Assembly (NCBI RefSeq): GCF_040538665.1
Contig: NZ_JBEWXT010000001.1
Location: 894,501 to 958,500, forward strand
Direction of reading: 5' to 3'
DNA from: Aureibaculum sp. 2308TA14-22
Lineage (GTDB): Bacteria > Bacteroidota > Bacteroidia > Flavobacteriales > Flavobacteriaceae
DNA length: 64,000 bases
This document shows, piece by piece, positions 42,463 through 52,953 of this stretch. The notes below the pieces were generated by a model. That model was not told the DNA's origin. It did not search any database and saw only the letters and a program-made list of their open reading frames with translations. Made by a program: the position numbers and the translations under genes. Numbering within the stretch: the first letter of the stretch is position 1; each line of letters starts with the position of its first letter.

Positions 42463-43275
42463 TTACTGAATAACATAAGTAGTCTCATCAACTTCAGATA
42501 ATCTAAAATAACCAAGGGGAAAGTTTTCTTTATTTGTAGTGTTTACACAATTACCTCTAACTGTAGCTGGTTGCGTTTCAAATGGACCACCACCTTCTTC
42601 ACTTGTCTGCTGCAATAAAATAAACATAAATTCATAAAAGTGGCTAGAAGTACCGTAAGTTCTAATTTTTATTTCAGTACCAATTTCTAAATCTTCACTA
42701 GAATAGTAAGCAAAAACCTCATTTCCGTTTACAAATTCATCTTTAAAAACCTCTAGTGTGGGTAGGGTAGGTATATCATCTGAAAACTCAAGAAGATAGT
42801 AATTATCTTCATCAATAGGGTCTTGGGTGTAGGCCTTAATTTCATAGTCTTCAGCCAAAAATCCACCACCTTTGCTTTGCTCTACACGTATAATAGGACT
42901 TACCGATTTTAAAGTTTCAGTAGCCGTATAGGTTTCATTGTTGTAAATAACGGTAAGCTGATAAGTTTCATCAATAACAGGGTTAAAATTGTTGTTAATG
43001 TAAATTCCGGTATTACCGTCTTCATTAAAAAGAAACACAACATTTTGAGAATTGGTAACTTTGACCTGTGCTCCATTGGCGGGGGGCACCTCATCATTAA
43101 AATAGGGTGCAGAAAGCGTCAGTTTAATAGCTTGATTGTTGCCCGTGGTACCCTTTAACCAATTAATTGATGCATCAATAATCAGTTTAGGTTCTGATTG
43201 TGGCAAATCCACAACTATAACATCTTCACAAGAGATAAAACCAATCAATGCAATTAAAAGAACTATTTTTTTCAT
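42463..43275 (-). CDS. DUF4249 lipoprotein paired with the TonB receptor
   Basis: About 270 residues from ATG 43275, which gives a lipoprotein signal (MKKIVLLIALIGFISC); the ORF extends 9 codons further. PKLIIDASINWLKGTTGNNQ, VTNSQNVVFLFNEDGNTGIY and FEFMFILLQQTSEEGGGPF-type segments match the DUF4249 family, beta-rich lipoproteins encoded next to TonB-dependent receptors in Bacteroidetes. A surface or periplasmic partner of the receptor is likely. It follows the receptor gene within 40 bp. It is not a SusD homologue. Confidence 0.85.
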   Translation of the reverse strand: MKKIVLLIALIGFISCEDVIVVDLPQSEPKLIIDASINWLKGTTGNNQAIKLTLSAPYFNDEVPPANGAQVKVTNSQNVVFLFNEDGNTGIYINNNFNPVIDETYQLTVIYNNETYTATETLKSVSPIIRVEQSKGGGFLAEDYEIKAYTQDPIDEDNYYLLEFSDDIPTLPTLEVFKDEFVNGNEVFAYYSSEDLEIGTEIKIRTYGTSSHFYEFMFILLQQTSEEGGGPFETQPATVRGNCVNTTNKENFPLGYFRLSEVDETTYVIQ

Positions 43276-43315
43276 GTGTTTAAATTTTTTCAATGTAACC
43301 AATACTCATTATGGA

Positions 43316-45688
43316 CTAAAATTTAAAATTATATGATATAGACGGTACAATACCAAAAATAGATAATCTTGTAGCTTCGTTTACACCAGTTTCGTTATTA
43401 GTACCAAAACTTACTGAGGCTGCATTCCTTCTATTATAAACATTATAAACACCAAAAACCCATTCACTTTGCCAACCTTTATTTTTATTAGGTTTTGGCG
43501 TATAATTGGCCGAAATATCTAGGCGATGATAATTTGGTAATCTAAATTCGTTTCTACCAGTATAACTTGGAATAGTAATACCATTATACAAATATTGTGC
43601 ATTGGGATAGGTGGTGGGTTGCCCCGTTTGAAATAGAAAATTGGAATTAAATGTCCATTTTTTGTTCAGTTCGTAACTTGCTGTTAAAGAAATATCATGG
43701 GTTTTATCATATCCCGTTTTATACCATTTTCCGTTATTTATGCCTAACTCTGAAGTCGTTCTTCCTGGAGTTTGTTGCTCAGATTTTGATAATGTATAAG
43801 CCAACCAACCTTTTAATCTACCTTCGTTTTTTCGTAATAAAAGTTCTAATCCGTATGCTCTTGCTTTACCGTTTAGAATAACTTGCTCAATAGCATTATT
43901 AGCAATTAAATCAGCACCATCTATATAATCAATTCGGTTTTTAATGTCTTTATAAAAACTTTCTACTTCAATGGAGTATTTATCGTCATTAAAACTCTTA
44001 AAATAACCAATAGCATACTGATTCAATAATTGAGGTTTGATGTATTTGCCACTAGGCGTCCAAACATCTAAGGGCGTTGGCGAACTGGTATTTGATAACA
44101 GATGCAAATATTGACTCATTCTATTGTAACTGGCTTTAACAGATGACACATCGTTTAATTGATATGCCAGAGAAAATCTGGGTTCTAAATTGCCGAAAGA
44201 TTTTATGGTTTTACTTCTTTTAAACGATTCGGTTCCAATAGGTAAGGCTTTTTCATAAATTTGAAGTTCTTCATTAAATGTTATCGCTTCATCATTTGTA
44301 TAAGTGTTCAGTTCGTCTTGTCCCAATCTTAAAAAGGAGCTGTATCTTAAACCATAAGACAATGCTAACTTAGGTGTTACTTGATGTTCGGCATCAAGGT
44401 ACAGAGCATTTTCAAATGCATATTTATCAATTAATTTAAACTCGTTAATCCCCGAAGTAGGAGTAGAAGGTTCTATTTTACCAGGATTAAATTTGTAATA
44501 AATACTATTTAGACCATACTCTAATTTGAATTTATCATTCAGATAATGTTTAAAATCATATTTAACATTTAAGTTTTGTATACCCGAATTCCAATTGAAT
44601 TCGACCAAATTCAATTTTAATCCATAATAATAATCTGAATAAATCAGAGAAACATTAGAAAATAACTTGTCAGAAAATAAATGATTCCACCTAAAATTAA
44701 CAACGGTGTTTCCATAAGTATTTTCAAAACTGTCCGAGATACTGAACACATCCCTACCAAAATACCCAGATAAGTAAATATTATTGTTTGGATTGATTTT
44801 ATAGCTTAATTTAGTGTTCAAATCGTAAAAATAGGCCACATTGTCAAGATCAAACAGAGGTAAAAATAAATGGGCATAAGAAGTTCTTCCGCCCAATAAA
44901 AAAGAGCCTTTATTTTTTTTAAGCGGACCTTCTAGCAACAATCTACTAGATACAATTCCGATACCTCCGTTGGCATGAAATTTTTTGCTGTTTCCTTCCT
45001 TCTGGTAAATGTCCAATACCGAAGAAACTCTACCGCCATAACGGGCAGGGATACCACCTTTATAGAGCTTTAAATCTTTAATAGCATCAGGATTAAAAAC
45101 AGAAAAGAAACCAAATAAATGTGACGAATTGTAAATTGTAGCTTCATCTAATAAAATTAAATTTTGATCTACTGCACCGCCACGCACATTAAAACCCGAA
45201 GAACCTTCTCCGGCATTGGTAACTCCTGGTAGCAAAGTAATTGACTTGATAACATCTACTTCGCCCAATACAACAGGAATTTGTTTTATGGTTGCGGAAG
45301 TCAATGCATTTACACTCATCTGAGGTTTTCTGATATTTAATTTCTCTACATTCTCTTTAATAATAACCTCATCTAACGTTTCAGAAGTTTCTTCTAAACT
45401 AAAATTTTTAGAGATATCTTTATCCAAAGTTATCGTTGTTCTAATATCTTTAAAGCCTACATAGCTTATTAAAACAGCGTAAGTTCCTTCGGGTATGGTT
45501 ATCGAGTAAAAACCATATTCATTAGTAACAGTACCAGTTTGTAATTCAGAAAATATAATATTAACACCTATAAGTGTTTCGTTACTAGACGCTTCTGATA
45601 TTGTACCACTTAACGTGAATTTTTCTTGTGCGGAAAGAATAGCTACTTGAAAAAATAATAGAAGTGCAATTAATTTAAGTTTGTTCAA
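43316..45688 (-). CDS. TonB-dependent outer-membrane receptor with CarboxypepD_reg-like N-terminus
   Basis: A 790-residue outer-membrane receptor. Signal peptide (ending AILSAQ), an N-terminal beta domain (FTLSGTISEASSNETLIGVN, about residues 22-100), a plug domain with QIPVVLGEVDVIKSITLLPGV and FNVRGGAVDQNLILLD, then a C-terminal beta-barrel with alternating aromatic strands ending in SYNFKF, a typical terminal beta signal. It takes up a ligand using the TonB-ExbBD energy system. The ligand is unknown; DUF4249-linked receptors are not of the SusC type. A -7 element is 18 bp before the start. Confidence 0.9.
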   Translation of the reverse strand: MNKLKLIALLLFFQVAILSAQEKFTLSGTISEASSNETLIGVNIIFSELQTGTVTNEYGFYSITIPEGTYAVLISYVGFKDIRTTITLDKDISKNFSLEETSETLDEVIIKENVEKLNIRKPQMSVNALTSATIKQIPVVLGEVDVIKSITLLPGVTNAGEGSSGFNVRGGAVDQNLILLDEATIYNSSHLFGFFSVFNPDAIKDLKLYKGGIPARYGGRVSSVLDIYQKEGNSKKFHANGGIGIVSSRLLLEGPLKKNKGSFLLGGRTSYAHLFLPLFDLDNVAYFYDLNTKLSYKINPNNNIYLSGYFGRDVFSISDSFENTYGNTVVNFRWNHLFSDKLFSNVSLIYSDYYYGLKLNLVEFNWNSGIQNLNVKYDFKHYLNDKFKLEYGLNSIYYKFNPGKIEPSTPTSGINEFKLIDKYAFENALYLDAEHQVTPKLALSYGLRYSSFLRLGQDELNTYTNDEAITFNEELQIYEKALPIGTESFKRSKTIKSFGNLEPRFSLAYQLNDVSSVKASYNRMSQYLHLLSNTSSPTPLDVWTPSGKYIKPQLLNQYAIGYFKSFNDDKYSIEVESFYKDIKNRIDYIDGADLIANNAIEQVILNGKARAYGLELLLRKNEGRLKGWLAYTLSKSEQQTPGRTTSELGINNGKWYKTGYDKTHDISLTASYELNKKWTFNSNFLFQTGQPTTYPNAQYLYNGITIPSYTGRNEFRLPNYHRLDISANYTPKPNKNKGWQSEWVFGVYNVYNRRNAASVSFGTNNETGVNEATRLSIFGIVPSISYNFKF

Positions 45689-45705
45689 ATTTTCTTATTT
45701 TCAGG

Positions 45706-45713
45706 CAAAAATA
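45706..45713 (-). promoter_or_regulatory. -7 promoter element of the TonB receptor operon
   Basis: Minus-strand TATTTTTG, 18 bp before the receptor start codon. Confidence 0.4.
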
Positions 45714-45721
45714 TTAAAAAT

Positions 45722-45739
45722 AGCTACGTTGAAGTAGCT
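45722..45739 (-). terminator. Possible weak terminator after icd
   Basis: 6-bp stem AGCTAC / GTAGCT with a 6-nt loop, followed on the minus strand by ATTTTTAA, 68 bp after the icd stop. The stem is short, so this is tentative. Confidence 0.4.
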
Positions 45740-45807
45740 TTTAACTTTTATTTAATACATAGGCAATTCCAATAAATAGAATAAACTCAATAAGTATTAA
45801 TCTGGTT

Positions 45808-48045
<2,238 letters not shown>

Positions 48046-48071
48046 TTATTAACAAATAAATTTAGCGAGAG

Positions 48072-48079
48072 CAAATCTA
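48072..48079 (-). promoter_or_regulatory. -7 promoter element of icd
   Basis: Minus-strand TAGATTTG, 39 bp before the icd start codon. No -33 TTG at usual spacing. Confidence 0.4.
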
Positions 48080-48149
48080 CTAATAAAAGTGTGAACTTCT
48101 ATGCGATAAAGCAATTTGTTAAGCTTTTTTAAAGGTAAGATAAAATACA

Positions 48150-48177
48150 AAAAGCACCTTAATAAAAAGGTGCTTTT
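48150..48177 (-). terminator. Intrinsic terminator between small ORF and icd
   Basis: 11-bp perfect stem AAAAGCACCTT / AAGGTGCTTTT with a 6-nt loop. On the minus strand it lies 15 bp after the stop of the 25-codon ORF at 48192-48269 and upstream of the icd promoter. Confidence 0.75.
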
Positions 48178-48191
48178 AAGTTATCGTTCTT

Positions 48192-48269
48192 CTATAATAT
48201 TAGTGATGGTGTGCTAAACACTATGCTAAAATAAAATGTAAGAACAATTTTTTTGAATCTAAAACTCAT
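48192..48269 (-). CDS. Possible 25-residue hydrophobic peptide
   Basis: ATG 48269 to TAG 48192 encodes MSFRFKKIVLTFYFSIVFST followed by PSLIL: a basic start, then a hydrophobic helix-like run, as in a minimal signal-anchor peptide. It has its own terminator 15 bp downstream, and the beginning of the ORF is one arm of an 11-bp inverted repeat, so it may be a real regulated unit. No homologue is known to me and no clear ribosome binding site is present. Toxin-like, small membrane or leader peptide roles are all conceivable. Confidence 0.35.
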   Translation of the reverse strand: MSFRFKKIVLTFYFSIVFSTPSLIL

Positions 48270-48327
48270 AGTACTCTTTCAAAATAAAAACAAAAAGGGG
48301 TAATTTATATTTTGAATTTAGATTCAA
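48253..48327 (-). repeat. 11-bp inverted repeat spanning the small ORF start
   Basis: TTGAATCTAAA (48253-48263) and TTTAGATTCAA (48317-48327) are perfect complements 53 bp apart. In a minus-strand transcript the stem would put the start codon of the small ORF in its loop. The outer copy is itself part of a TTGAAT-TTAG-ATTCAA dyad (48312-48327). Confidence 0.5.
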
Positions 48328-48567
48328 GGCGTTAAAAATACATTTATTCGCCTTATAATGTGTAAATTAGAAAATAGATTTTGTTAACTCGATACTAACA
48401 TAGGTTATTAACAATTGTTAATAAAGTAGAATTTTGACTTTTCTTTGAATGATGTACTATAAATTATTTAATTCGTTGTAAATTTATAAATACAGGTAGA
48501 TTTGTAAACATCACCTGAGTTTACTATTGATTGCATGATTGTTTAAGAAGATTTTTTGAATAAACAT
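48328..48567. other. AT-rich intergenic stretch with a 20-bp palindrome
   Basis: No gene visible. A perfect 20-bp palindrome at 48405-48424 consists of two inverted TTATTAACA units separated by AT. A related pair is at 51665-51684. The rest, up to the DUF6624 stop, shows nothing recognisable. Confidence 0.5.
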
Positions 48568-49248
48568 TTAGTTTGTGTTTCTTCTCCGTTCCATTTCAAA
48601 TTCCTCACTTCGCTTTATTTGTTCTTCAAGATTCCATTCAAAATCAAATCTATTTTTAAGAAATTTAGCAATTGGTTCTAATCCAATTTTTGCTCTCCTT
48701 TTATCTACATTTTTAGGATCGAGCACAGGCCATACATTAAAACTTTTAGTTTCCGGATAGTATTTCATCTGCCCTCCATAAATTTGTAAATCTCCTCTTT
48801 CTGTTGCAATTCGATCCTCAGCTCTAACCAAAAAATGAGGTTCTAACTTTTTATCTTTTACGGCCGCTCTCATCATTGGTAGATAGTGTATTCGAATCTC
48901 ATTATCTGAATGTTGAATAACATTGCTTATGGTTAAATTGCCTTGTAAGCCAGCCATTTCTTTAGATGGCCATCCATATTTGTCCAGAATTTCCTTTATT
49001 TTCCTTTCATTAACAATATGATTCCGCTTATAAATTGCCTGCTGTTCCTTAACCAATTCTGATTCAGCACCATATATCTTCATAAGTGAATCTCTTAATG
49101 TAATTGGTCGTTGTTCTGACTTCCAGATAGTATCAAGGACTGCAATCAAGTTTACTTCATTCTTAACGTTTGTAAGTTTTTCTTTTAATCTGTTCTTGTT
49201 CGAGCAACTCATTGCTATTAGAAAGCTAAACAATATAATGTGTTTCAT
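48568..49248 (-). CDS. DUF6624-like lipoprotein
   Basis: A 226-residue protein with a short lipoprotein signal (MKHIILFSFLIAMSC). The central part has VLDTIWKSEQRPITLRD, IYKRNHIVNERKIKEILDKYGWPS and LEPHFLVRAEDRIATERGDLQIYGGQ, which I recognise as the DUF6624 pattern (function unknown); the mixed charged helix then beta block could be enzymatic. It follows the methyltransferase gene by 23 bp on the same strand and belongs to the accessory island 48.2-51.1 kb. Confidence 0.75.
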   Translation of the reverse strand: MKHIILFSFLIAMSCSNKNRLKEKLTNVKNEVNLIAVLDTIWKSEQRPITLRDSLMKIYGAESELVKEQQAIYKRNHIVNERKIKEILDKYGWPSKEMAGLQGNLTISNVIQHSDNEIRIHYLPMMRAAVKDKKLEPHFLVRAEDRIATERGDLQIYGGQMKYYPETKSFNVWPVLDPKNVDKRRAKIGLEPIAKFLKNRFDFEWNLEEQIKRSEEFEMERRRNTN

Positions 49249-49271
49249 TATTTAATAAGGTTTTATGCTTT

Positions 49272-49838
49272 TTATTTTTCAACGACTACCATTCGGTAAT
49301 CAGTTTTTGATTTATGTCCGCTTTCTTTATCTTCAAAAATATACTTGAATTTTTTGTCAATTAATCTGTTCAGTTTATTTTCAAAGTCAATCGTTTTATT
49401 TAAAATCTCAATTTTTTTCCCTGTATCCTGAATACAAAAAACTACTAAACAGCCTTTCTTAATTTTAGATAGTATTTTTTTGATAAAATCAGTTTCTTTT
49501 TTTTTGTCATTTTTTGTAAAATGAAACATACTGTCAAGCAGAATAAAATCATAATTCGCAAAATTGTCAAATTTAAAAATGTCGGTTACTCTTCCAGTTA
49601 AGTTTAAATTTTCAGTTTTAGAAATTTCATTCATTTGTTCAATTCCAACTTTTGAATTATCAATTCCAGTAACTTTAAATCCAAGTCGAGCCAATGGAAT
49701 CGAATCTCTCCCTTGTCCGCAACCCAAGTCTAATACTTTCCCTTTCTTATGCTGTGAAGCAAAAAACTCAATCAGTTCTGGATAGGGTTCTCCGAACAGA
49801 TTCTCAGTTTGATAATATTTGTCGTAGGTTACTGTCAT
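49272..49838 (-). CDS. Class I SAM-dependent methyltransferase, TehB-like
   Basis: A 188-residue Rossmann methyltransferase. VLDLGCGQGRDSIPLARLG is motif I (SAM glycine loop), VTGIDNSKVGIEQM supplies the acidic residue binding the SAM ribose, and NYDFILLDSMFHF is the motif IV region. C-terminal part (from ~115) follows the family. The length and motifs resemble TehB-like or thiopurine-type methyltransferases; the substrate is unknown. It begins 22 bp after an attC-like site and is followed by the DUF6624 gene, so the pair may be one cassette. Confidence 0.82.
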   Translation of the reverse strand: MTVTYDKYYQTENLFGEPYPELIEFFASQHKKGKVLDLGCGQGRDSIPLARLGFKVTGIDNSKVGIEQMNEISKTENLNLTGRVTDIFKFDNFANYDFILLDSMFHFTKNDKKKETDFIKKILSKIKKGCLVVFCIQDTGKKIEILNKTIDFENKLNRLIDKKFKYIFEDKESGHKSKTDYRMVVVEK

Positions 49839-49860
49839 TTCTATTTTTAGGCATTAAGTA

Positions 49861-49927
49861 CAACGGTTGGTATATGAAGCGTAGCAACCGAATGGAAGCT
49901 ATGATTTCATATACATTGTTGGCGGTA
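49861..49927. repeat. attC-like folded site between two accessory genes
   Basis: GTATATGAA (49870-49878) pairs perfectly with TTCATATAC (49906-49914). Outside them CAAC (49861-49864) pairs with GTTG (49918-49921) past bulged bases; inside is a small TAGC / GCTA stem. It ends GGCGGTA (49921-49927), the exact reverse complement of TACCGCC at 51076-51082 on the other side of the serine hydrolase gene. Confidence 0.5.
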
Positions 49928-49930
49928 GTT

Positions 49931-51049
49931 TTACTTTACAAGGCTGCTATTCAATACTATCTTCCTTATCTTATTTTCGAAATAATAAACTATATTACCT
50001 GTAATGACATCGGGGCTTCCTGCAATAGCATCAGGATCTCGACAGTAAATGTTTTCCCATATAATGACATCCACATCTTTTTCGGGAACGTAAAATTTAA
50101 TACATACAAAACCAAACCCTCTGCCACCATGCCCAATATGAGGGGTTGGATGTTGATCATGAACTCTAAGACCATAAGCATAGCCAATGGTGTCATTATC
50201 AAAAGCTGCATGAGGCCCTCTGTTGCTTGGGGTAGTCATCATTTTTTGATAATCTGCATTTAGAATTAGTCCCTTATAAAGTTTCGTATCCCAAGTATTC
50301 AAGTCTCGAGCTGTCGAAATGATACCACCCGCAGGAATAAAATCTTTCCACGATTCTTTGGTTTCACCCATATTATCAAACTCTATCAAGCTCAGTTCCC
50401 CACCTTTAAGGTTATATTCTTTGACCAAATCACCGTTGTGCTTGTCAATTTCATAACAATAGGTATTGTTCATTCCCAGTTCTATGAATAAATCATTTGC
50501 CGCTTGAATATATGTTTTACCAGATACCTTCTCAATAATCCTACCTAATAAACCGTAACCAGGGTTGCTATATCGATAGCCATTTCCTGGTTCAAATATC
50601 AAAGGTCGTTCGATTCCAACTATCCCTGAAGACATATTCAGCAAATGATGAACTGTTACCGTGTCCGCCCAACTATGTGAGAGATTAGGCAGATAAGCAC
50701 GAATTGGGGTCTGCAAATCTATCTTTCCATTTTCTACTTCTTTCAATATCAAAACGGCAGTTACTTGTTTGCTATTCGACATTATTCTAAATTTATCTTC
50801 GATTGAAATCGGAGTTTTGTTTTCAAAATCAGAATAACCATATTCCTTTAGATATTTTGTTTCTCCATTTTTGGTAATGAGAATAACACCGTTGAAAAAA
50901 CGAGGACTTGTCGTTTTTATCAAACTATCTATTCTTATAGAATAGTCTTCAGCAATTTCTTTTACTCGCTTGCTTCTGTTTTCTCGGTTGTTGCAGCTAA
51001 AGATGAATAAAGCAATCATGAGAAATGAGGCTTTGATTATGTATTTCAT
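49931..51049 (-). CDS. Serine hydrolase lipoprotein, beta-lactamase / PBP class C-like
   Basis: A 372-residue protein with a lipoprotein signal (MKYIIKASFLMIALFIFSC). Motif 1 is FRIMSNSKQVTAVLIL (SxxK variant: Ser-Asn-Ser-Lys), motif 2 YRYSNPGYGLLGRIIEKVSG with the YSN triad, and motif 3 THIGHGGRGFGFVC, in the place of KTG. These fit class C-type esterases/peptidases; antibiotic hydrolysis is not implied. Seven-bp inverted repeats lie 4 bp after the stop and 27 bp before the start, so it looks like a cassette gene. Substrate unknown. Confidence 0.82.
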   Translation of the reverse strand: MKYIIKASFLMIALFIFSCNNRENRSKRVKEIAEDYSIRIDSLIKTTSPRFFNGVILITKNGETKYLKEYGYSDFENKTPISIEDKFRIMSNSKQVTAVLILKEVENGKIDLQTPIRAYLPNLSHSWADTVTVHHLLNMSSGIVGIERPLIFEPGNGYRYSNPGYGLLGRIIEKVSGKTYIQAANDLFIELGMNNTYCYEIDKHNGDLVKEYNLKGGELSLIEFDNMGETKESWKDFIPAGGIISTARDLNTWDTKLYKGLILNADYQKMMTTPSNRGPHAAFDNDTIGYAYGLRVHDQHPTPHIGHGGRGFGFVCIKFYVPEKDVDVIIWENIYCRDPDAIAGSPDVITGNIVYYFENKIRKIVLNSSLVK

Positions 51050-51075
51050 AGAATTCGAAGTTTTTATTATTTAAT

Positions 51076-51114
51076 TACCGCCCAACATATATGTAACCGC
51101 ATTTTGGTTATATC
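51076..51114. repeat. attC-like half site upstream of the serine hydrolase gene
   Basis: On the minus strand this ends in GTTGGGC (51086-51080), an exact GTTRRRY, then GGTAATT towards the gene. Inside is a TAACC / GGTTA hairpin (51094-51110). The other outer arm is not clear in the adjacent DNA. Confidence 0.45.
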
Positions 51115-51664
51115 TTTTATAGTTGCAATATAGTTAATAATAAAAAGAGGCAGTACTAATAGGGTAAGTTTTGTCTATAAAAAACTAAAGCCATAAGAGA
51201 AATTGCTTTCCATTATGGCTATTAGCTGAAACAGTTAACTCAAGTTTGTAAAACTAATGCTTTACATAGACTACTTATTTAAAAACAGTACACTCAGTTA
51301 ATCTATTTCTTTAAAATACCGTTGCAATCAGTAAAATGTTACAGCCTAAACTGCATCATTATGTTTGCTTTTGCATTTTAAAATGTTTTTAATAATGTTG
51401 TCAGTTCCAATTATTCATGCTAAACACTTGGTATTGATTTCGAACTGGTTTTTAAATCAGTTCACCATTATTAAAAACAAAAGAACGTTCTTTTAGGATT
51501 TTTACCCACAGCACTTCATAAAACGATGGTTTAGATTTTACTCCTTATATCAACTTTACCGAAATACCTTAATGTCGATAAAAATTCTACAACAAATATA
51601 ACAAGGTTATGGTTAAAAGTAGCCTAATTGTAGATTGAAGTTATTAAAAATAAATAAACAGCGT
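51115..51664. other. Gene-free AT-rich stretch between island and rplS
   Basis: No convincing gene in 550 bp. Structural points: a hairpin AGCCATAA / TTATGGCT (51189-51220), a GAACTG / CAGTTC inverted repeat around 51451-51472, a perfect 16-bp palindrome AAAAGAACGTTCTTTT (51479-51494), and TTACCCACA (51502-51510), one base from the DnaA box consensus. The longest ATG ORF is 37 codons (51383-51496) and unconvincing. Confidence 0.4.
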
Positions 51665-51684
51665 TTATTAACATTTGTTAATAG
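51665..51684. repeat. Inverted pair of TTATTAACA units
   Basis: TTATTAACA, TT, TGTTAATAG: two inverted nonamers with one mismatch at the end, abutting the rplS terminator. Same arrangement as the palindrome at 48405-48424. Confidence 0.5.
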
Positions 51685-51685
51685 A

Positions 51686-51717
51686 AAAGCCCTATACCTG
51701 AAAAGGTATAGGGCTTT
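51686..51717 (-). terminator. Intrinsic terminator of rplS
   Basis: 14-bp perfect stem with a 4-nt loop (51686-51699 / 51704-51717), 21 bp after the rplS stop, followed by TTCTATT on the minus strand. Confidence 0.85.
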
Positions 51718-51738
51718 ATATTTTTTATGACTAATTTT

Positions 51739-52089
51739 TTAGTGCTGTGTTTCTTTAATTCTGGCTTTTTTACCAGTAAGATTTCTAAAATAGAAAATTC
51801 TAGCTCTTCTAACTGCACCTTTCTTATTAACCTCTATTTTTTGGATAGCGGGTAAGTTTACCGGAAAAATACGTTCAACACCTATGGTGCCTGACATTTT
51901 TCTTATGGTAAACGTTTCAGATGAACCTGAACCTCTTCGTTGAATAACTACACCTTTAAAAAACTGTATTCTTGTTTTATTACCTTCTTTAATTTCGTAA
52001 TAAACGGTTATGGTATCACCAGCAGCAAACTGAGGGATTTCATTTTTTGCTACAAATTCATTCTGTACAAACTTTACTAAATCTTCCAT
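51739..52089 (-). CDS. rplS: 50S ribosomal protein L19
   Basis: 116 residues, the usual length. L19 lies at the 30S-50S interface. FAAGDTITVYYEIKEGNKTR, FKGVVIQRRGSGSSETFTIR, VERIFPVNLPAIQKIEV and the basic end RRARIFYFRNLTGKKARIKE are characteristic. It is downstream of trmD on the same strand, a common pairing, but has its own promoter-like element and a strong terminator. Confidence 0.98.
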   Translation of the reverse strand: MEDLVKFVQNEFVAKNEIPQFAAGDTITVYYEIKEGNKTRIQFFKGVVIQRRGSGSSETFTIRKMSGTIGVERIFPVNLPAIQKIEVNKKGAVRRARIFYFRNLTGKKARIKETQH

Positions 52090-52158
52090 TTTTATATTTT
52101 TTAGAAAATTTCAAAGACCAACATTCACGGTTTTCGTCAGAGGTTGATTTTGAGTGTG

Positions 52159-52166
52159 CAAATGTA
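52159..52166 (-). promoter_or_regulatory. -7 promoter element of rplS
   Basis: Minus-strand TACATTTG, 70 bp before the rplS start codon, in the trmD-rplS gap. Confidence 0.4.
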
Positions 52167-52203
52167 ATGAATTATTTTGTAAGAAAGGTAGGTAATATTG
52201 AAA

Positions 52204-52890
52204 TTATTTTTTACTCTTTTTTAATAAATCCGGACGAATATTTTTTGTTCTTTCCATTGCTTTTTCTGTACGCCATTCTTCAATTTTAGGAAAATTACCT
52301 GACAATAATACGTCTGGCACTTTCTTGTCTTTATATTCAGAAGGTCTTGTATATACAGGTGGTGCCAACAACCCGTCTTGAAAAGAATCACTTAACGCTG
52401 AGGTTTCGTCGCCTAAAACTCCCGGAATCAACCGTATAATGCTATCGCATAAAACTGCTGCGGCCAATTCGCCGCCGCTCAATACATAATCGCCAATTGA
52501 GATTTCTTTTGTAATCAGTAAATCGCGTACTCTGTGGTCAATACCTTTGTAATGTCCACACAAAACAATTATGTTTTCATTCAGAGAAAGTGTATTTGCC
52601 GTTTGCTGGTCAAGTGTTTTTGCGTCAGGTGTCATGTAGATAATCTCATCATAATTTCGCTCAGATTTTAGCTTAGAGATGCATTTATCTATTGGTTCTA
52701 TCATCATTACCATACCCGATTCTCCTCCGTAGGGAGCATCATCGATTTTACCGTATTTATTTATGGCGTAATCTCTTAAATTATGAAAATGAACAGTTAC
52801 CAACTTTTTATCAATGGCTCTTTTGATAATAGAATGCTCAAAAGGGCTTTTTATTAAGTCTGGTAAAACGGTAATAATATCTATTCGCAT
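52204..52890 (-). CDS. trmD: tRNA (guanosine(37)-N1)-methyltransferase
   Basis: TrmD methylates G37 of tRNAs with a G36, preventing frameshifts, through a SPOUT knot fold with SAM. 228 residues. [21 protein letters not shown] at the N-terminus, [17 protein letters not shown], the knot region [15 protein letters not shown] and [20 protein letters not shown], and [16 protein letters not shown] are all family signatures. The C-terminal helical domain binds tRNA. It is upstream of rplS on the same strand. Confidence 0.97.
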   Translation of the reverse strand: MRIDIITVLPDLIKSPFEHSIIKRAIDKKLVTVHFHNLRDYAINKYGKIDDAPYGGESGMVMMIEPIDKCISKLKSERNYDEIIYMTPDAKTLDQQTANTLSLNENIIVLCGHYKGIDHRVRDLLITKEISIGDYVLSGGELAAAVLCDSIIRLIPGVLGDETSALSDSFQDGLLAPPVYTRPSEYKDKKVPDVLLSGNFPKIEEWRTEKAMERTKNIRPDLLKKSKK

Positions 52891-52953
52891 TATTTTTAGT
52901 GTTGGATATTCAATTCATTTGACTAATATATTTCATGTTAATTGCTGAATCAA

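Noticed and set aside
42463-45688. TonB receptor plus lipoprotein considered as a SusC/SusD polysaccharide locus
   Set aside because: The lipoprotein is DUF4249, not SusD, and no glycoside hydrolase or sensor gene is adjacent.
51383-51496. 37-codon plus-strand ORF in the gap before rplS
   Set aside because: Ends inside a palindrome, no promoter or ribosome binding site, low-complexity hydrophobic sequence.
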